A DNA stretch of 64,000 nucleotides from Acidovorax sp. 107 (GCF_003058055.1 NZ_QBTZ01000001.1:3490001-3554000); one strand, 5' to 3'. Positions 36,083 through 45,001 are shown, counted from the stretch's first letter. The notes: generated from the letters alone by a model not told the origin. Made by a program: numbers and translations.

Positions 36083-37459
36083 TCAGGAGCCCGGCTGTGT
36101 GGGGGATGGAGGTGCGGCCTCCGGGCGTTCAATGCCTGTCACCACCCGCGCGTAGCGCGCAAAGCTCCAGTACGCCCAGGCCCAGTCCAGCAGCACCACC
36201 AGCCGGTTGCGAAAGCCAATCAGAAAGTACACGTGCGCAAACAGCCAGAACAGCCACGCAAAGTAGCCTGAGAACCGCACTGGCCCAGCGGGCGAGGTGA
36301 GGTCCACCACGGCAGAGTTGCGGCCGATGGTGGCCAGGTTGCCGTAGTCGCGATAGCGAAACGGCTGCGTGGGCTGGCCCGCCAGCCGGCGCAGGATGTT
36401 GGCTGCGGTGGCGCGGCCCATCTGCTTGGCGCCGGGCGACACGCCGGGCACGGGCGTGGGCTCGTGGCCGGGGGCATGGCTCTTGGCGGCTGCCAGGTCG
36501 CCGATCACGCTGATCTCGGGGTGGCCGGGCAGCGTCAGGTCGGGCTCCACCACCACGCGGCCCGCGCGGTCGGTGGTGGCGCCGGTGGCGTCTGCCAGGT
36601 GGCGGCCCAGGGGTGATGCGGCTACGCCCGCAGCCCACACAATACATTTGCTATTTATTTGATAGCTATTTGCGCTGAATGTACTAGCGCTTGCGGGTGA
36701 TTCGACCTTCAATCCACCGCTGTCGATGGCGGTGACGCGCACGCCCAGGCGCACGTCCACACCCAGCTTGTCCAGTTGCTCCTTGGCGCGCTGGCTCAGG
36801 GCTTCGGGCATGGCCTGCAGCACGCGCGCACCGCCTTCGAGCAGGATGATCTTCGCGCTCGCAGGGTCGATGTGGCGGAACTCGCCGGGCAGCGTGTGGC
36901 GCGCAATCTCTGCCAGCGTGCCGGCCATTTCCACGCCCGTGGGGCCCGCGCCCACGACGACAAAGTTGAGCCAGTCCGCACGGCGTGCGGGGTCGGGTTC
37001 CTTCTCGGCCGCCTCGAAGGCCAGCAACACGCGGCGGCGGATCTCGAACGCATCGTCCAGCGTCTTGAGGCCGGGCGCATAGGCCGCCCAGTCGTCGCGG
37101 CCAAAGTAGCTGTGCGTGGCACCGGCGGCCACGATGAGATGGTCATACGGCAGCGCGGCGCCGTCTGCCAGGTGCACGGTGCGCTGGCCCACGTCGATGC
37201 GCGTGACCTCGCCCAGCAAGGTGGTCACGTTGCGCTGCTGCCGGAACAGGTGCCGGATGGGCGCCGCAATGGCCGGGGCCGACAGGCCGGCCGTGGCCAC
37301 CTGGTAGAGCAGGGGCTGGAAGAGGTGGTGGTTGGTCTTGTCCACCAGGGTCACATCCACCGCCGCGCCCCGCAGGGCGCGGGCCGCTTCGAGGCCGCCG
37401 AACCCGCAACCGATGATGACCACGCGCGGGCGAAGCGGGGGAGCAGAGGGAGTCGTCAT
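36083..37459 (-). CDS. NDH-2-type NAD(P)/FAD-dependent dehydrogenase
   Basis: A 458-residue pyridine nucleotide-disulfide-type flavoprotein of the type II NADH dehydrogenase group. FAD-binding GCGFGGLEAARAL at residues 18-30; QPLLYQVATAGLS; NAD-binding VGAGPTGVEMAG at 169-180; and the C-terminal segment FAWLFWLFAHVYFLIGFRNR, a membrane-association helix. It should pass electrons from NADH to quinone without proton pumping. Residues about 253-271 are encoded by an R1 repeat copy, an in-frame AT-rich insertion just before the conserved VWAAGV strand. ATG at 37459 is chosen; upstream frame is unrelated. Confidence 0.9.
   Translation of the reverse strand: MTTPSAPPLRPRVVIIGCGFGGLEAARALRGAAVDVTLVDKTNHHLFQPLLYQVATAGLSAPAIAAPIRHLFRQQRNVTTLLGEVTRIDVGQRTVHLADGAALPYDHLIVAAGATHSYFGRDDWAAYAPGLKTLDDAFEIRRRVLLAFEAAEKEPDPARRADWLNFVVVGAGPTGVEMAGTLAEIARHTLPGEFRHIDPASAKIILLEGGARVLQAMPEALSQRAKEQLDKLGVDVRLGVRVTAIDSGGLKVESPASASTFSANSYQINSKCIVWAAGVAASPLGRHLADATGATTDRAGRVVVEPDLTLPGHPEISVIGDLAAAKSHAPGHEPTPVPGVSPGAKQMGRATAANILRRLAGQPTQPFRYRDYGNLATIGRNSAVVDLTSPAGPVRFSGYFAWLFWLFAHVYFLIGFRNRLVVLLDWAWAYWSFARYARVVTGIERPEAAPPSPTQPGS
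36644..36698 (-). repeat. Dispersed AT-rich repeat R1, copy G, inside coding sequence
   Basis: Minus-strand core CGCAAGCGCTAGTAC, then AGCGCAAATAGCTATC and AAATAAATAGC. It is one of the best matches to the family consensus and lies entirely within the NDH-2-like gene without breaking the frame. Confidence 0.75.
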
Positions 37460-37544
37460 GCCGCCATTATTGGGGAGCCGCGTGGTGGCCCGGCCTCGTG
37501 ACCTGGGCCTGACCTGCGGCCCCAGGCTGCGGGGGCTCAATGCG

Positions 37545-38999
37545 TTACAGGAACCCCAGGTCCACCGGGTAGTCCGGCCGACCCGCCGCTGCGCCAAAGT
37601 GCGTGATGTTGGGCAGCACACCCGCCATTTCGTTGTCGGCCACGCCGAACCACTTGGCCAGGGTGGCCGCGTACTGGTCCACCGAGGTGGACGGCAGCAG
37701 GCGACCCTGGCCCACATGCCACTGGTCTTCGGGGGCGGCTGTGTTGGTGATGCTGACCGGCGGCGCGCTGCCGTAGAACGCCTTCCCTTTGACCGCGCCG
37801 CCCACCATGAGGTGGTGGCTGCCCCAGCCGTGGTCCGAGCCGTCGCCGTTGGAGCTGAGCGTGCGGCCAAAGTCGGAGGCGGTGAACGCCGTGACCTTGT
37901 CGGCCACGCCCAGCTCCACCGTGGCGTTGTAGAACGCGGTCATGGCTTCGCTCACCCGTTGCAGCAAGCCGGGCTGCTGCGCAATGAGGTTGTCGTGCAG
38001 GTCAAAGCCGCCCAGCGACACCATGAACACCTGTCGCTTGCTGCCCAGGGTGCTGCGCGCACCAATCAGGCGCGCCACCATCTTGAGCTGGTTGGCCAGC
38101 GAGTTGTTGTTGGGAAAGGTCGTGGACAACGTCACGCCCGCGAGCCCGTTGGTGATCTGGCTTTCTGCCGTCACGGCCCGGGTGGTCACGCGGTTGTATT
38201 CGTTCTCCAGCGTCTGCGTGCGCGGCTGCTGGATGAGCGACGCGAGCGCGCTTTGCACAGCCGATGACCCGTACACCCGGTTCTTCACACCATTGATGGC
38301 CACGGCCCCATTGGTGCTGACCTGGTACTGCAGGGCCGAGTCGCCCGACAGGAACACCGCATTGCCCGTGACAGAGATGCAGGTGAACAGCGAGTTGCCG
38401 TTGGACGACAGCGCCAGGTCGCCGATGTTGCCGCCCCAGCCCACGGTGGAGCCCTCGGGCGAGGACGACTGCCACACCGACTGCTGGTCGTTGTGCGAGA
38501 ACAGCTTGGGAGGCACGGGGTAGGTGGCGCGGTCGGCACTGTTGTACTGCGCGCGGGTCAGCGGCACCACCAGCGGGCCGACGTTGAGCTGCACGGCGGC
38601 CTTGCCGTTGTTGAACAGGCCGGCCAGCCCTGTCATGGCCGGGTGCAGCGCGTACTGGCGGCCGCCCGGCAGGGGCGTGGTGGGGGTCAGCAGCGTGGGG
38701 GCCAGTGCTGCCTTGGCCAGTGCAATGCCGCCTGCCGACTGGCCTGCGCCGCCGCCCCGGATGGTGCTGTAGCGGTTGTAGCTGTCGTCGTCGTAGGTGA
38801 TGACGGTGTTGGCATAGTCGTTGCCGCCATACAGAAACACGCAGACCAGTGCCTTGTAGTCGGTGGCGGTGAAGGCGGCCGCCTCGCCCATGGCGGCCAG
38901 GTTGAGGGCAAAGGGCAGGGCTGTGCCCGCAAGCCCCAGCTGGGTGGAGCGGCGCAGGAACGTGCGGCGGGTGTGGAGTTCGGGTTGAAGCAGGTGCAT
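37545..38999 (-). CDS. DUF1501-family Tat-exported protein
   Basis: A 484-residue protein with a twin-arginine signal (HTRRTFLRRSTQLGLAG) and a DUF1501 body, related to the alkaline phosphatase/sulfatase fold: VCVFLYGGNDYANTV near the start and TASDFGRTLSSNGDGSDHGW near the end, where the Asp/His residues would bind metal. Function is not established for the family. ATG at 38999 is the only start giving the signal peptide. It follows the DUF1800 gene by 8 bases on the same strand. The two families are commonly paired in bacteria, so they likely act together in the periplasm. Confidence 0.85.
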   Translation of the reverse strand: MHLLQPELHTRRTFLRRSTQLGLAGTALPFALNLAAMGEAAAFTATDYKALVCVFLYGGNDYANTVITYDDDSYNRYSTIRGGGAGQSAGGIALAKAALAPTLLTPTTPLPGGRQYALHPAMTGLAGLFNNGKAAVQLNVGPLVVPLTRAQYNSADRATYPVPPKLFSHNDQQSVWQSSSPEGSTVGWGGNIGDLALSSNGNSLFTCISVTGNAVFLSGDSALQYQVSTNGAVAINGVKNRVYGSSAVQSALASLIQQPRTQTLENEYNRVTTRAVTAESQITNGLAGVTLSTTFPNNNSLANQLKMVARLIGARSTLGSKRQVFMVSLGGFDLHDNLIAQQPGLLQRVSEAMTAFYNATVELGVADKVTAFTASDFGRTLSSNGDGSDHGWGSHHLMVGGAVKGKAFYGSAPPVSITNTAAPEDQWHVGQGRLLPSTSVDQYAATLAKWFGVADNEMAGVLPNITHFGAAAGRPDYPVDLGFL

Positions 39000-39007
39000 G
39001 GCAGGGC

Positions 39008-40882
39008 TTACTTTTGAACGAGGTATTCGGCCGAAGCCATGACCAGGAAGACGGCGGCCGCCACGCGGTCGAGCTTGACTGCGTCGGTGCTGGCGGTGGT
39101 GACGGGCGTCGCCTTCAGTGCATCCGCAATGAGCTTGACGGTGGCGGCTGACAGCTGGCCTGCGCACATCAGCAGGTTGATGCGGGCCACCAGCGCATCA
39201 GCGTCGGCCGCGATGGCCAGCTCGTTCGTGTAGCTGGCCTTGATGTCGTACCCGTTGTTGGAGGTGCTGGCATTGTTGGGCAGCTCGGGGGCATTCACGT
39301 AGATGCCGTTGCGGATCACGCCCTGCATGTAGTTGAGGTAGCCCCCCACGCTGCTTTCGTTGACCAGCTGGAACTCGGGGGCCACAGCGCCTGAAGTGGC
39401 CAATGCCGTGGACGGCGGCACATAGCCAGGCCGGAAGAAATTGAACACGGAAGGGGAGCGCAGCGGGCTCTGGCCCAGCCGCGAGCCCAGATCGCTCAGG
39501 TCGCCAATCTTCCAGCTGCCCTGCGCCGAGTTGATGCCAAAGGTGCGGCCCCATTGCACCAGGCGCAGCATGGGCTCACGCAGCTTGCCAAAGGCCGGCT
39601 GGGTGAGCCCTGCGGGTGAACGTGCCTCGTCGTCCAGCAAGATGGCCTTGACCACAGCGCGCAGGTCGCCGCGCACTCCCGCGCCGTTGTTGTTGAAGGC
39701 GGCCGCCACGCGCGCCACATAGCCGGGCGAAGGGTTGCTGGTGACCAGCCGCTGGATGAGCTGCTTGCCGATGAAGGGACCCACATTGGGGTGATTGAAA
39801 AGCGTGTCCAGCGCGGTCTTGAGCGCCGCAGCGCCCGGTGTGTTGGCGGGGATGGTGGTGCCCAGAAACGTCGCGGCCAGCGTGGAGTGGCGTGACGCAT
39901 TGAGCGCCATGGGGAGGCGCGTGTAGGTGGTGTTAGGCACCACGCGCGTCGTGCCGGGCACGGTGATCGGGACGTTCTGCGACTGGTCGTAGTCGTAGCC
40001 GGTGAACACGCGCGCCAGGTTGGTCACGTCGTTCATGGTGTAGCTGTCTACGGGCTTGCCGGCGCCGTCCTTTTTGGGAGTTCCGTCGGAGTTCAGCTCC
40101 ACCAGCCCGATGGACATGAGCTGCATCACCTCGCGGGCGTAGTTCTCGTCCGGCTGGCGGCCCGTGGCGGCGTTTTCCTTCTGGTTGCCCCGGGTGTTGA
40201 GGTAGTAGCCCATGGCAGCGTTGAGCGTCACGTTCTCCAGCACCGAGCGGTAGTTGCCAAACGCGTTGTTCACCAGTTGGTCCCAGTACCACGCCATGGC
40301 ATGGCAGCGCCAATTGATGTCCACGCCATTGGTGGACACCACACAGATCTCAGACAGCGCGAGCGCCACCCGCTTGCGCAGGCCATCGGGCGACTTCATG
40401 AGCTGATACCAGATCATGTAGTCGGCAGGGTAGGAGTTGTCGTAGTAAGCCGTGTCGTTGCTGACGTCCGCGTAGCCGCGCTGGTTCAACCAGTCCCAGC
40501 CGCCCTGGCTGGGGCCTGCGCTGAACTGACTGTCCAGCCAGCCGGCATAGGTGGTGGCGCGCAGGGCCGCGATCTCGGCCGTCGATGCCGAGAACTGGGC
40601 CTGCAGCAGAAAGCGGGCGGCCTCGTTGTCCGTCGTGGCAGAGGGATGGGCGTAGTCGCCGAGCGAGGGGGTGGAGGGCGCGGGTGTGCCGGGGGTTCCC
40701 GCACCCGGCGCGCTGTCGCCACCGCCCCCACCGCAGGCGGCCAGGGCGCTGGACGCCAAGAGTGCGGTCAGCAGGGGCGCATGGGCCAGGCCGCCCGTCG
40801 TCGCATGTTCTGGGGAGAGGGGCTGGCCCTCGGGTGCCTCTGCCACCGCGGTGGTCAGAGTCTCCGGGTATGGATGGGTCAT
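39008..40882 (-). CDS. DUF1800-family secreted protein
   Basis: A 624-residue exported protein of the DUF1800 family, function unknown. The N-terminus has a hydrophobic stretch ending LAACGGGGGDSAPG, a lipobox-like sequence followed by a Gly/Pro/Ser-rich linker. The leader before it is unusually long (about 47 residues). Family motifs: ARFLLQAQFSASTAEI at the start, then RVALALSEICVVS, NYAREVMQLMSIGLVEL and the KQLIQRLVTSNPSPGYVARV segment. ATG at 40882 (MTHPYPE) is chosen. It is first in a two-gene operon with the DUF1501 gene. Envelope location is likely; anchoring by lipid or Tat is uncertain. Confidence 0.83.
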   Translation of the reverse strand: MTHPYPETLTTAVAEAPEGQPLSPEHATTGGLAHAPLLTALLASSALAACGGGGGDSAPGAGTPGTPAPSTPSLGDYAHPSATTDNEAARFLLQAQFSASTAEIAALRATTYAGWLDSQFSAGPSQGGWDWLNQRGYADVSNDTAYYDNSYPADYMIWYQLMKSPDGLRKRVALALSEICVVSTNGVDINWRCHAMAWYWDQLVNNAFGNYRSVLENVTLNAAMGYYLNTRGNQKENAATGRQPDENYAREVMQLMSIGLVELNSDGTPKKDGAGKPVDSYTMNDVTNLARVFTGYDYDQSQNVPITVPGTTRVVPNTTYTRLPMALNASRHSTLAATFLGTTIPANTPGAAALKTALDTLFNHPNVGPFIGKQLIQRLVTSNPSPGYVARVAAAFNNNGAGVRGDLRAVVKAILLDDEARSPAGLTQPAFGKLREPMLRLVQWGRTFGINSAQGSWKIGDLSDLGSRLGQSPLRSPSVFNFFRPGYVPPSTALATSGAVAPEFQLVNESSVGGYLNYMQGVIRNGIYVNAPELPNNASTSNNGYDIKASYTNELAIAADADALVARINLLMCAGQLSAATVKLIADALKATPVTTASTDAVKLDRVAAAVFLVMASAEYLVQK

Positions 40883-41258
40883 GGGATGGTCGTGGTGAAA
40901 CGTGCGCAGTCGGGCAGGCACAACCGTGACTAAATCACACGCCGCGTGCGCTGGGAAACACAAGTGTTACCAGGCGAAACAGGCACTGGTGCGCGGGCTG
41001 CGAGCAGGGCCGCCAATGATGGGCGATTGCAACACTTTGTACCCCTTGCGGGGTCTGTTCCGGGCGAGTACCCGAGTGAAGGCGCCGCCACATCGGCGGT
41101 GTCCGGCAAGCCCGTAGGCCTGTGCTGACGTGTGCTGCGTGGCATGGACTACGGCGTCTGCTCCGGATCATTTTTACAGTGAATTCCATCGCATCACGCA
41201 AGTGTTCCACGCACTCCGAGTGGATGGCTGAAGCGAAGTGTTTATGAGGAACCACACC
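40883..41258. other. Intergenic region before csbD
   Basis: These 376 bases separate the leftward DUF1800 gene from the rightward CsbD gene and should hold both promoters. I see short hairpins (ACCCCTTGCGGGGT near 41040; CCGCC/GGCGG near 41090) but no T-tract, repeat copy or credible ORF. No promoter hexamer pair stands out. Confidence 0.5.
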
Positions 41259-41477
41259 ATGAATGAAGACACCATCAAGGGCAACTGGAAGCAGTTCAAG
41301 GGCAAGATGACCGAGCAGTGGGGCAAGCTCACGAACGACGACTTCGATGTCATCGACGGCAAGCGCGAACAGTTCCTGGGCAAGCTGCAAGAGCGCCAGG
41401 GCATCGCCCGCGACGTCGCCGAAAAGCAGCTCAAGGAATGGCAAAGCCGCCATCCTGATTTCCGCTTCAACGACTGA
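41259..41477 (+). CDS. CsbD-family stress protein
   Basis: A 72-residue CsbD-like protein: MNEDTIKGNWKQFKGKMTEQ, then WGKLTNDDFDVIDGKREQFLGKLQ. This family (B. subtilis CsbD, E. coli YjbJ) consists of small, abundant, helical proteins induced by general stress; biochemical role unknown. ATG at 41259 is preceded by TGAGGA at a good distance. The frame continues seven codons upstream without similarity. It is followed by a periplasmic stress-type protein and a hemerythrin, all in the same direction but spaced widely, so not clearly one operon. Confidence 0.92.
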   Translation: MNEDTIKGNWKQFKGKMTEQWGKLTNDDFDVIDGKREQFLGKLQERQGIARDVAEKQLKEWQSRHPDFRFND

Positions 41478-41585
41478 CGGTGCCATGGCAACGGGGCTAG
41501 TGCCCCGGCCTCGCCAGGAGCCCCCTGGCAGCCGCCGCCAGCAGATTTCATTCGATTGCATTCATTCCATACCGAGGAGAAACCC

Positions 41586-42167
41586 ATGACATTCAAACGC
41601 ACCCTGATCGCCGTCTGCGCCACCGGTCTGATGGCCACCACCGCTTTTGCCATGACCCCTGCAGAGCACAAGGCCGCCAAGGAGAGCATCTCGGCGGACT
41701 ACAAGATGAACAAAGAAAAATGCGATGCCCTCAAGGCCAATGCCAAGGACATCTGCATGAAGGAAGCCAAGGGGGCCGAGGACGTGGCCAAGGCCGAGCT
41801 CGAAGCCCAGTACAAGCCCAGCCCCAAGGCCAGCCAGAAGGTGGCCGAAGCCCGCGCTGACGCCGCCTACGCCGTCGCCAAGGAAAAGTGCGATGACCTG
41901 ACCGGCAACGCCAAGGATGTGTGCGTGAAGGACGCCAAGGCCGAACATGTGAAGGCCAAGGAGAACGCCAAGGTGGCGGCCGCCCAGGCCAAGCCCGCCG
42001 ATAACGCGGCGGAAAAGGCCGCTAACGTGGCCGAAGCCCGCAAGGACGCGACGGCAGAGAAGAACGAGGCCAACTACAAGGCCGCCAAGGAGCGCTGCGA
42101 CGCCATGAGCGGCGACCTGAAGTCCAAGTGCGTGGACGACGCCAAGCGCATGTACGGCCACAGCTGA
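41586..42167 (+). CDS. Periplasmic protein with three Cys-x10-Cys repeats
   Basis: A 193-residue exported protein of unknown function. A signal peptide (MTFKRTLIAVCATGLMATTA, cleaved near FA) is followed by an Ala/Lys/Glu-rich, strongly helical body. Three repeats carry paired cysteines: EKCDALKANAKDIC, EKCDDLTGNAKDVC and ERCDAMSGDLKSKC, each C-x10-C within the same Tyr-x-x-x-Lys framework. Ala/Lys-rich stretches are sometimes annotated as TolA-like, but I see no TolA domain. GAGGAG precedes the ATG. Codon use resembles highly expressed genes (many AAG, GCC). Confidence 0.8.
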   Translation: MTFKRTLIAVCATGLMATTAFAMTPAEHKAAKESISADYKMNKEKCDALKANAKDICMKEAKGAEDVAKAELEAQYKPSPKASQKVAEARADAAYAVAKEKCDDLTGNAKDVCVKDAKAEHVKAKENAKVAAAQAKPADNAAEKAANVAEARKDATAEKNEANYKAAKERCDAMSGDLKSKCVDDAKRMYGHS

Positions 42168-42395
42168 TCGAAGGCGGGCGCGGGGCGCCTGAACTGCGAT
42201 CCCACGGCAAAGCTGCATGGACCCTGCCCGCATAGCGGTGCAGGGTTCTGCTGTGTCTGGCGAGGTGGCGAGGCTTTGGGCGCCGGTTGTCGCAGCCGCC
42301 GCATACGGCGCCGCGCCATGACCTGCGTCAACACCCGGACCGCCCGGGGCTCCTAAGCTCGCACCTTCGTTTGATCTGCCTGCACAAGGATTCCC

Positions 42396-42932
42396 ATGGC
42401 CCAACTCGAATGGTCTGACGCGCTGAACCTCGACCTGCCCCTGATGGATGACACCCACCGGGAGTTCGTCGATCTGCTGGCCGCCGTGGACCAGGCCGAT
42501 GACGCCAATCTGCTACCCCGTTGGCGCGCGCTGGTGGACCACACTGAGCAGCATTTTGGCCAGGAGGACGACTGGATGGCCTCCACCCGTTTCGCATCGG
42601 GCAACTGCCACAGCATGCAGCACAGTGTGGTGCTGAAGGTGATGCGCGAAGGCACGGCACGCGCCGAGCAGGGCGACCTCCAGGTGCTGCGCGTGATGGC
42701 CAGCGAGCTGGCGCTGTGGTTCCCGCAGCATGCACAGGCCATGGACGCCTCGCTGGCCCTGCACCTGCGCCGTGTGGGGTTTGACCCGGCGACGGGCGTG
42801 GTGCATGCCCCCGGCGCATTGCCGCAGGAGCTGATCCACGGCTGCGGCGGGGCCACCTGTTCGGACACGGATGCCCAAGGCGCCGACATACCCGCCGCGC
42901 AGCCTGACGCAGCGTCCGCCGTACCCGCCTGA
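42396..42932 (+). CDS. Bacteriohemerythrin-like protein
   Basis: A 178-residue hemerythrin-domain protein, a four-helix bundle with a non-heme di-iron site that binds oxygen or senses redox state. All seven expected ligands are visible: His21, His49, His53, Glu57, His72 or His76, His112 and Asp117. Beyond residue 130 there is a 45-residue tail with a Cys pair (HGCGGATC) and an Ala/Pro-rich end, longer than stand-alone bacteriohemerythrins. Function may be oxygen supply or sensing; no methyl-accepting or GGDEF domain is attached. Confidence 0.88.
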   Translation: MAQLEWSDALNLDLPLMDDTHREFVDLLAAVDQADDANLLPRWRALVDHTEQHFGQEDDWMASTRFASGNCHSMQHSVVLKVMREGTARAEQGDLQVLRVMASELALWFPQHAQAMDASLALHLRRVGFDPATGVVHAPGALPQELIHGCGGATCSDTDAQGADIPAAQPDAASAVPA

Positions 42933-43082
42933 CCGGCGCCCCATCGGGTCGTCTATCCCCAGCGCTTGTCACTCAGCGTCGGCGCCTGCAAGGGAGGCTG
43001 CCGTTGTGTGCCCCACCGTGCAGCGACCTGGCGCGCGCGGTCCAGCGCGAGGGGCGCAGTCGCAGGGCGGCTGGGTGATCGC

Positions 43083-43132
43083 TCTTTTTTTTGATAGCTG
43101 ATGGTGCATATTGCACTGGCGCTATCGCCCAT
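43083..43132 (-). repeat. Dispersed AT-rich repeat R1, copy H
   Basis: Minus-strand core GATAGCGCCAGTGCAATATG, then ATCAGCTATCAAAAAAAAG. It lies between the convergent hemerythrin gene and the creD-coupled small gene. Confidence 0.6.
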
Positions 43133-43184
43133 TTCGATTGAAATTTGGTCCGCAGGGTCTGTCCACATCCCACTAGGTGGGCAT

Positions 43185-43556
43185 TCAGACCCTATGGTGG
43201 CGCGGCATCAACAGGCCGGCCGTGCGCCATGCCAAGTCACGCAGGGCTCGGCGCAGGGCGGGTGAATCTGCGGCGGCATCTGCAGCACCGGCAGGGTCTT
43301 CGGGGGTATGGTCCGCTGCTGCACCGTGCGGGCAAAAGGCCGCGTCCAGCACCTGTTGCTTGGCGCAATGCAAGGCCAGCCGGTCCTGCGACCGCAGGGC
43401 CGCCATCAACTGGTCGCGGTGGCGCTGCACGCGGTCCGCTTCGGCGGCGGTCAGCGCGGTGCCCCTTGCGGGGCCGGTGCTGGCGGGCGGCGTCAGGGCC
43501 TGGGCCTGCGCCAGGTACTGGGCCCAGCGCGTGGTGTGGGCGGCGGTGGCGTTCAT
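43185..43556 (-). CDS. Small unknown protein translationally coupled to creD
   Basis: A 123-residue protein that I do not recognise. It is soluble and helical: an N-terminal helix (TRWAQYLAQAQAL), an Ala/Glu-rich segment (TAAEADRVQRHRDQLMAALR), a Cys pair (HCAKQQVL ... AFCPH), an acidic linker, and a C-terminal basic helix ending MPRHHRV. Its ATG overlaps the creD stop by four bases (43553-43556), so it should be translated with CreD. It has no signal peptide or membrane segment. It may be a cytoplasmic partner of CreD or an unrelated passenger. Confidence 0.7.
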   Translation of the reverse strand: MNATAAHTTRWAQYLAQAQALTPPASTGPARGTALTAAEADRVQRHRDQLMAALRSQDRLALHCAKQQVLDAAFCPHGAAADHTPEDPAGAADAAADSPALRRALRDLAWRTAGLLMPRHHRV

Positions 43557-45001
43557 GCGGCCTCCGTGCGGGGCGCTGTGGGGCGCTGTACCGGTGGCAT
43601 GGTGGGGCGCGGGGGCGTGCCGCCTTGCGACAGCCCGTACCAGTTCACCTTGCGCGTCAGCACCATCACCGCCGCCAGCACCAGGAAGAGTGCAATCGCC
43701 CCCACCACCAGCGCCGTCTGCTCCAGCTGCAGCAGCACATACAGCAGGCCATACAGCAGCGCAATGCCCGCCCCCAGCGGCACCCCGCGCGTGAGCCCGC
43801 CCAGCATGTGGCTGGCGTAATAGGCCAGCAGCAGCACACACGCGCTGGCGGCCACCGCGTACGAGATGCCAAACGGCAGGTGCTCCGACAGGCTCACCAG
43901 CAGCAGGAAGAAGCTGCACAGCGCGCTGCCCACCAGCAGGTACTGCACCGGGTGCACGCGCAGCTTCTTCATCAGCTCGAACAGGCCCACGGCCACGAAG
44001 GTGAGGGCGATGAACAGCACGCCGTACTTGGTGGCGCGGTCTGACAGGGAATAGGGATTCACCGGGTCGATGAAGGCCACGCTGAAGCTGTCGGCGCAGT
44101 CGCCCGGCGTGGCCCCGGTGTGCGCATAGTCGCTGCCCTCGTCCGCGCCCAGGCAGATGCGTTTGCCGCTGGCAATGTCGGCCTGCGCCGTGGTGGCCAG
44201 TGACGACAGGCGCCACTGGGCCGAGAAGCCGGTCTTCTTGACCTCGCGCTCCGACGGCAGAAAGCGCCCGGCAAACGACGGGTGGGGCCAGCTGCTGGTC
44301 ATCAGCACTTCGGTGTTGCCGCCCAGCGGCACGATGGCCAGGCGCTCGGTGCCCACCAGTTCCAGGTCCAAGGTGGCCGTGAGGCCATCGGCCTTGCCGC
44401 GCACGGATTCGGGCAGCATCGCATGCAGGCCCCGGCTGTAGGTGGGGTGGAAGGTGCCAGGCTTGAGCGCCAGCGCCTGGCTGCCCATGGTGAACTGCGC
44501 GGTGCGGATGCCGCGCGCATCGCCCACGGCCATCATCACGATGGGTGCGCCGCAGTGCATGCGCGAATTTTTCATGCTGCTCTGCGGCAGCAGGTTGGCC
44601 AGCGACCCCCATTGCGCCGTCACGTTGGCCTTGAGGTTGTAGGTGTTCACCTTGTGCAGGCCGCGTGCGCGTTCTTCCATCGCGGCGCCGGTGGTGAGCT
44701 TGAGCTGCTCGGGCATGGCGGTCAGGATGAACTCGCGGCGCTTTTCGACCATGCGGCGCTCGTCACCCTTGCCGACTTCTTCATCCCAGCTCTCCACGCA
44801 GGCGCTGTGGATCATGGGGCCCATCAGCGTCTGCGACCCGGCCAGGCTCTCGGCCACGCTTTGCGCGGTGATGCTGCGGTAGCGCAGCCGGTCGCGCACC
44901 ACGTCTTCGATCAGGCCCAGGCCAAAGAGCAGCAACACGGTGATGGCGGTCAGCGCCGCCAGCTTGGTGAACAAGGGGTGTTTGAACAAAAGATCCTCCA
45001 C
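43553..45001 (-). CDS. creD: Cell envelope integrity inner membrane protein CreD
   Basis: A CreD-family membrane protein, 482 residues: one N-terminal membrane segment (about 15-35), a large periplasmic domain, then five or six C-terminal segments. Family features: ESLAGSQTLMGPMI, FSAQWRLSSL, FSVAFIDPVNPYSLSDRATKYGVLFI. CreD is a CreBC target that affects beta-lactam susceptibility and envelope stability. The start is uncertain: GTG 45001 (MEDLLFKHP) or TTG 44989 (LFKHPLF), the latter with GGAGGA five bases upstream. Two cre-tag-like boxes precede it. A small unknown gene overlaps its stop. Confidence 0.9.
   Translation of the reverse strand: MEDLLFKHPLFTKLAALTAITVLLLFGLGLIEDVVRDRLRYRSITAQSVAESLAGSQTLMGPMIHSACVESWDEEVGKGDERRMVEKRREFILTAMPEQLKLTTGAAMEERARGLHKVNTYNLKANVTAQWGSLANLLPQSSMKNSRMHCGAPIVMMAVGDARGIRTAQFTMGSQALALKPGTFHPTYSRGLHAMLPESVRGKADGLTATLDLELVGTERLAIVPLGGNTEVLMTSSWPHPSFAGRFLPSEREVKKTGFSAQWRLSSLATTAQADIASGKRICLGADEGSDYAHTGATPGDCADSFSVAFIDPVNPYSLSDRATKYGVLFIALTFVAVGLFELMKKLRVHPVQYLLVGSALCSFFLLLVSLSEHLPFGISYAVAASACVLLLAYYASHMLGGLTRGVPLGAGIALLYGLLYVLLQLEQTALVVGAIALFLVLAAVMVLTRKVNWYGLSQGGTPPRPTMPPVQRPTAPRTEAA

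Noticed and set aside
40902..41117. Small ORF in the gap before csbD
   Set aside because: No ribosome site, no similarity, and composition typical of non-coding GC-rich DNA.
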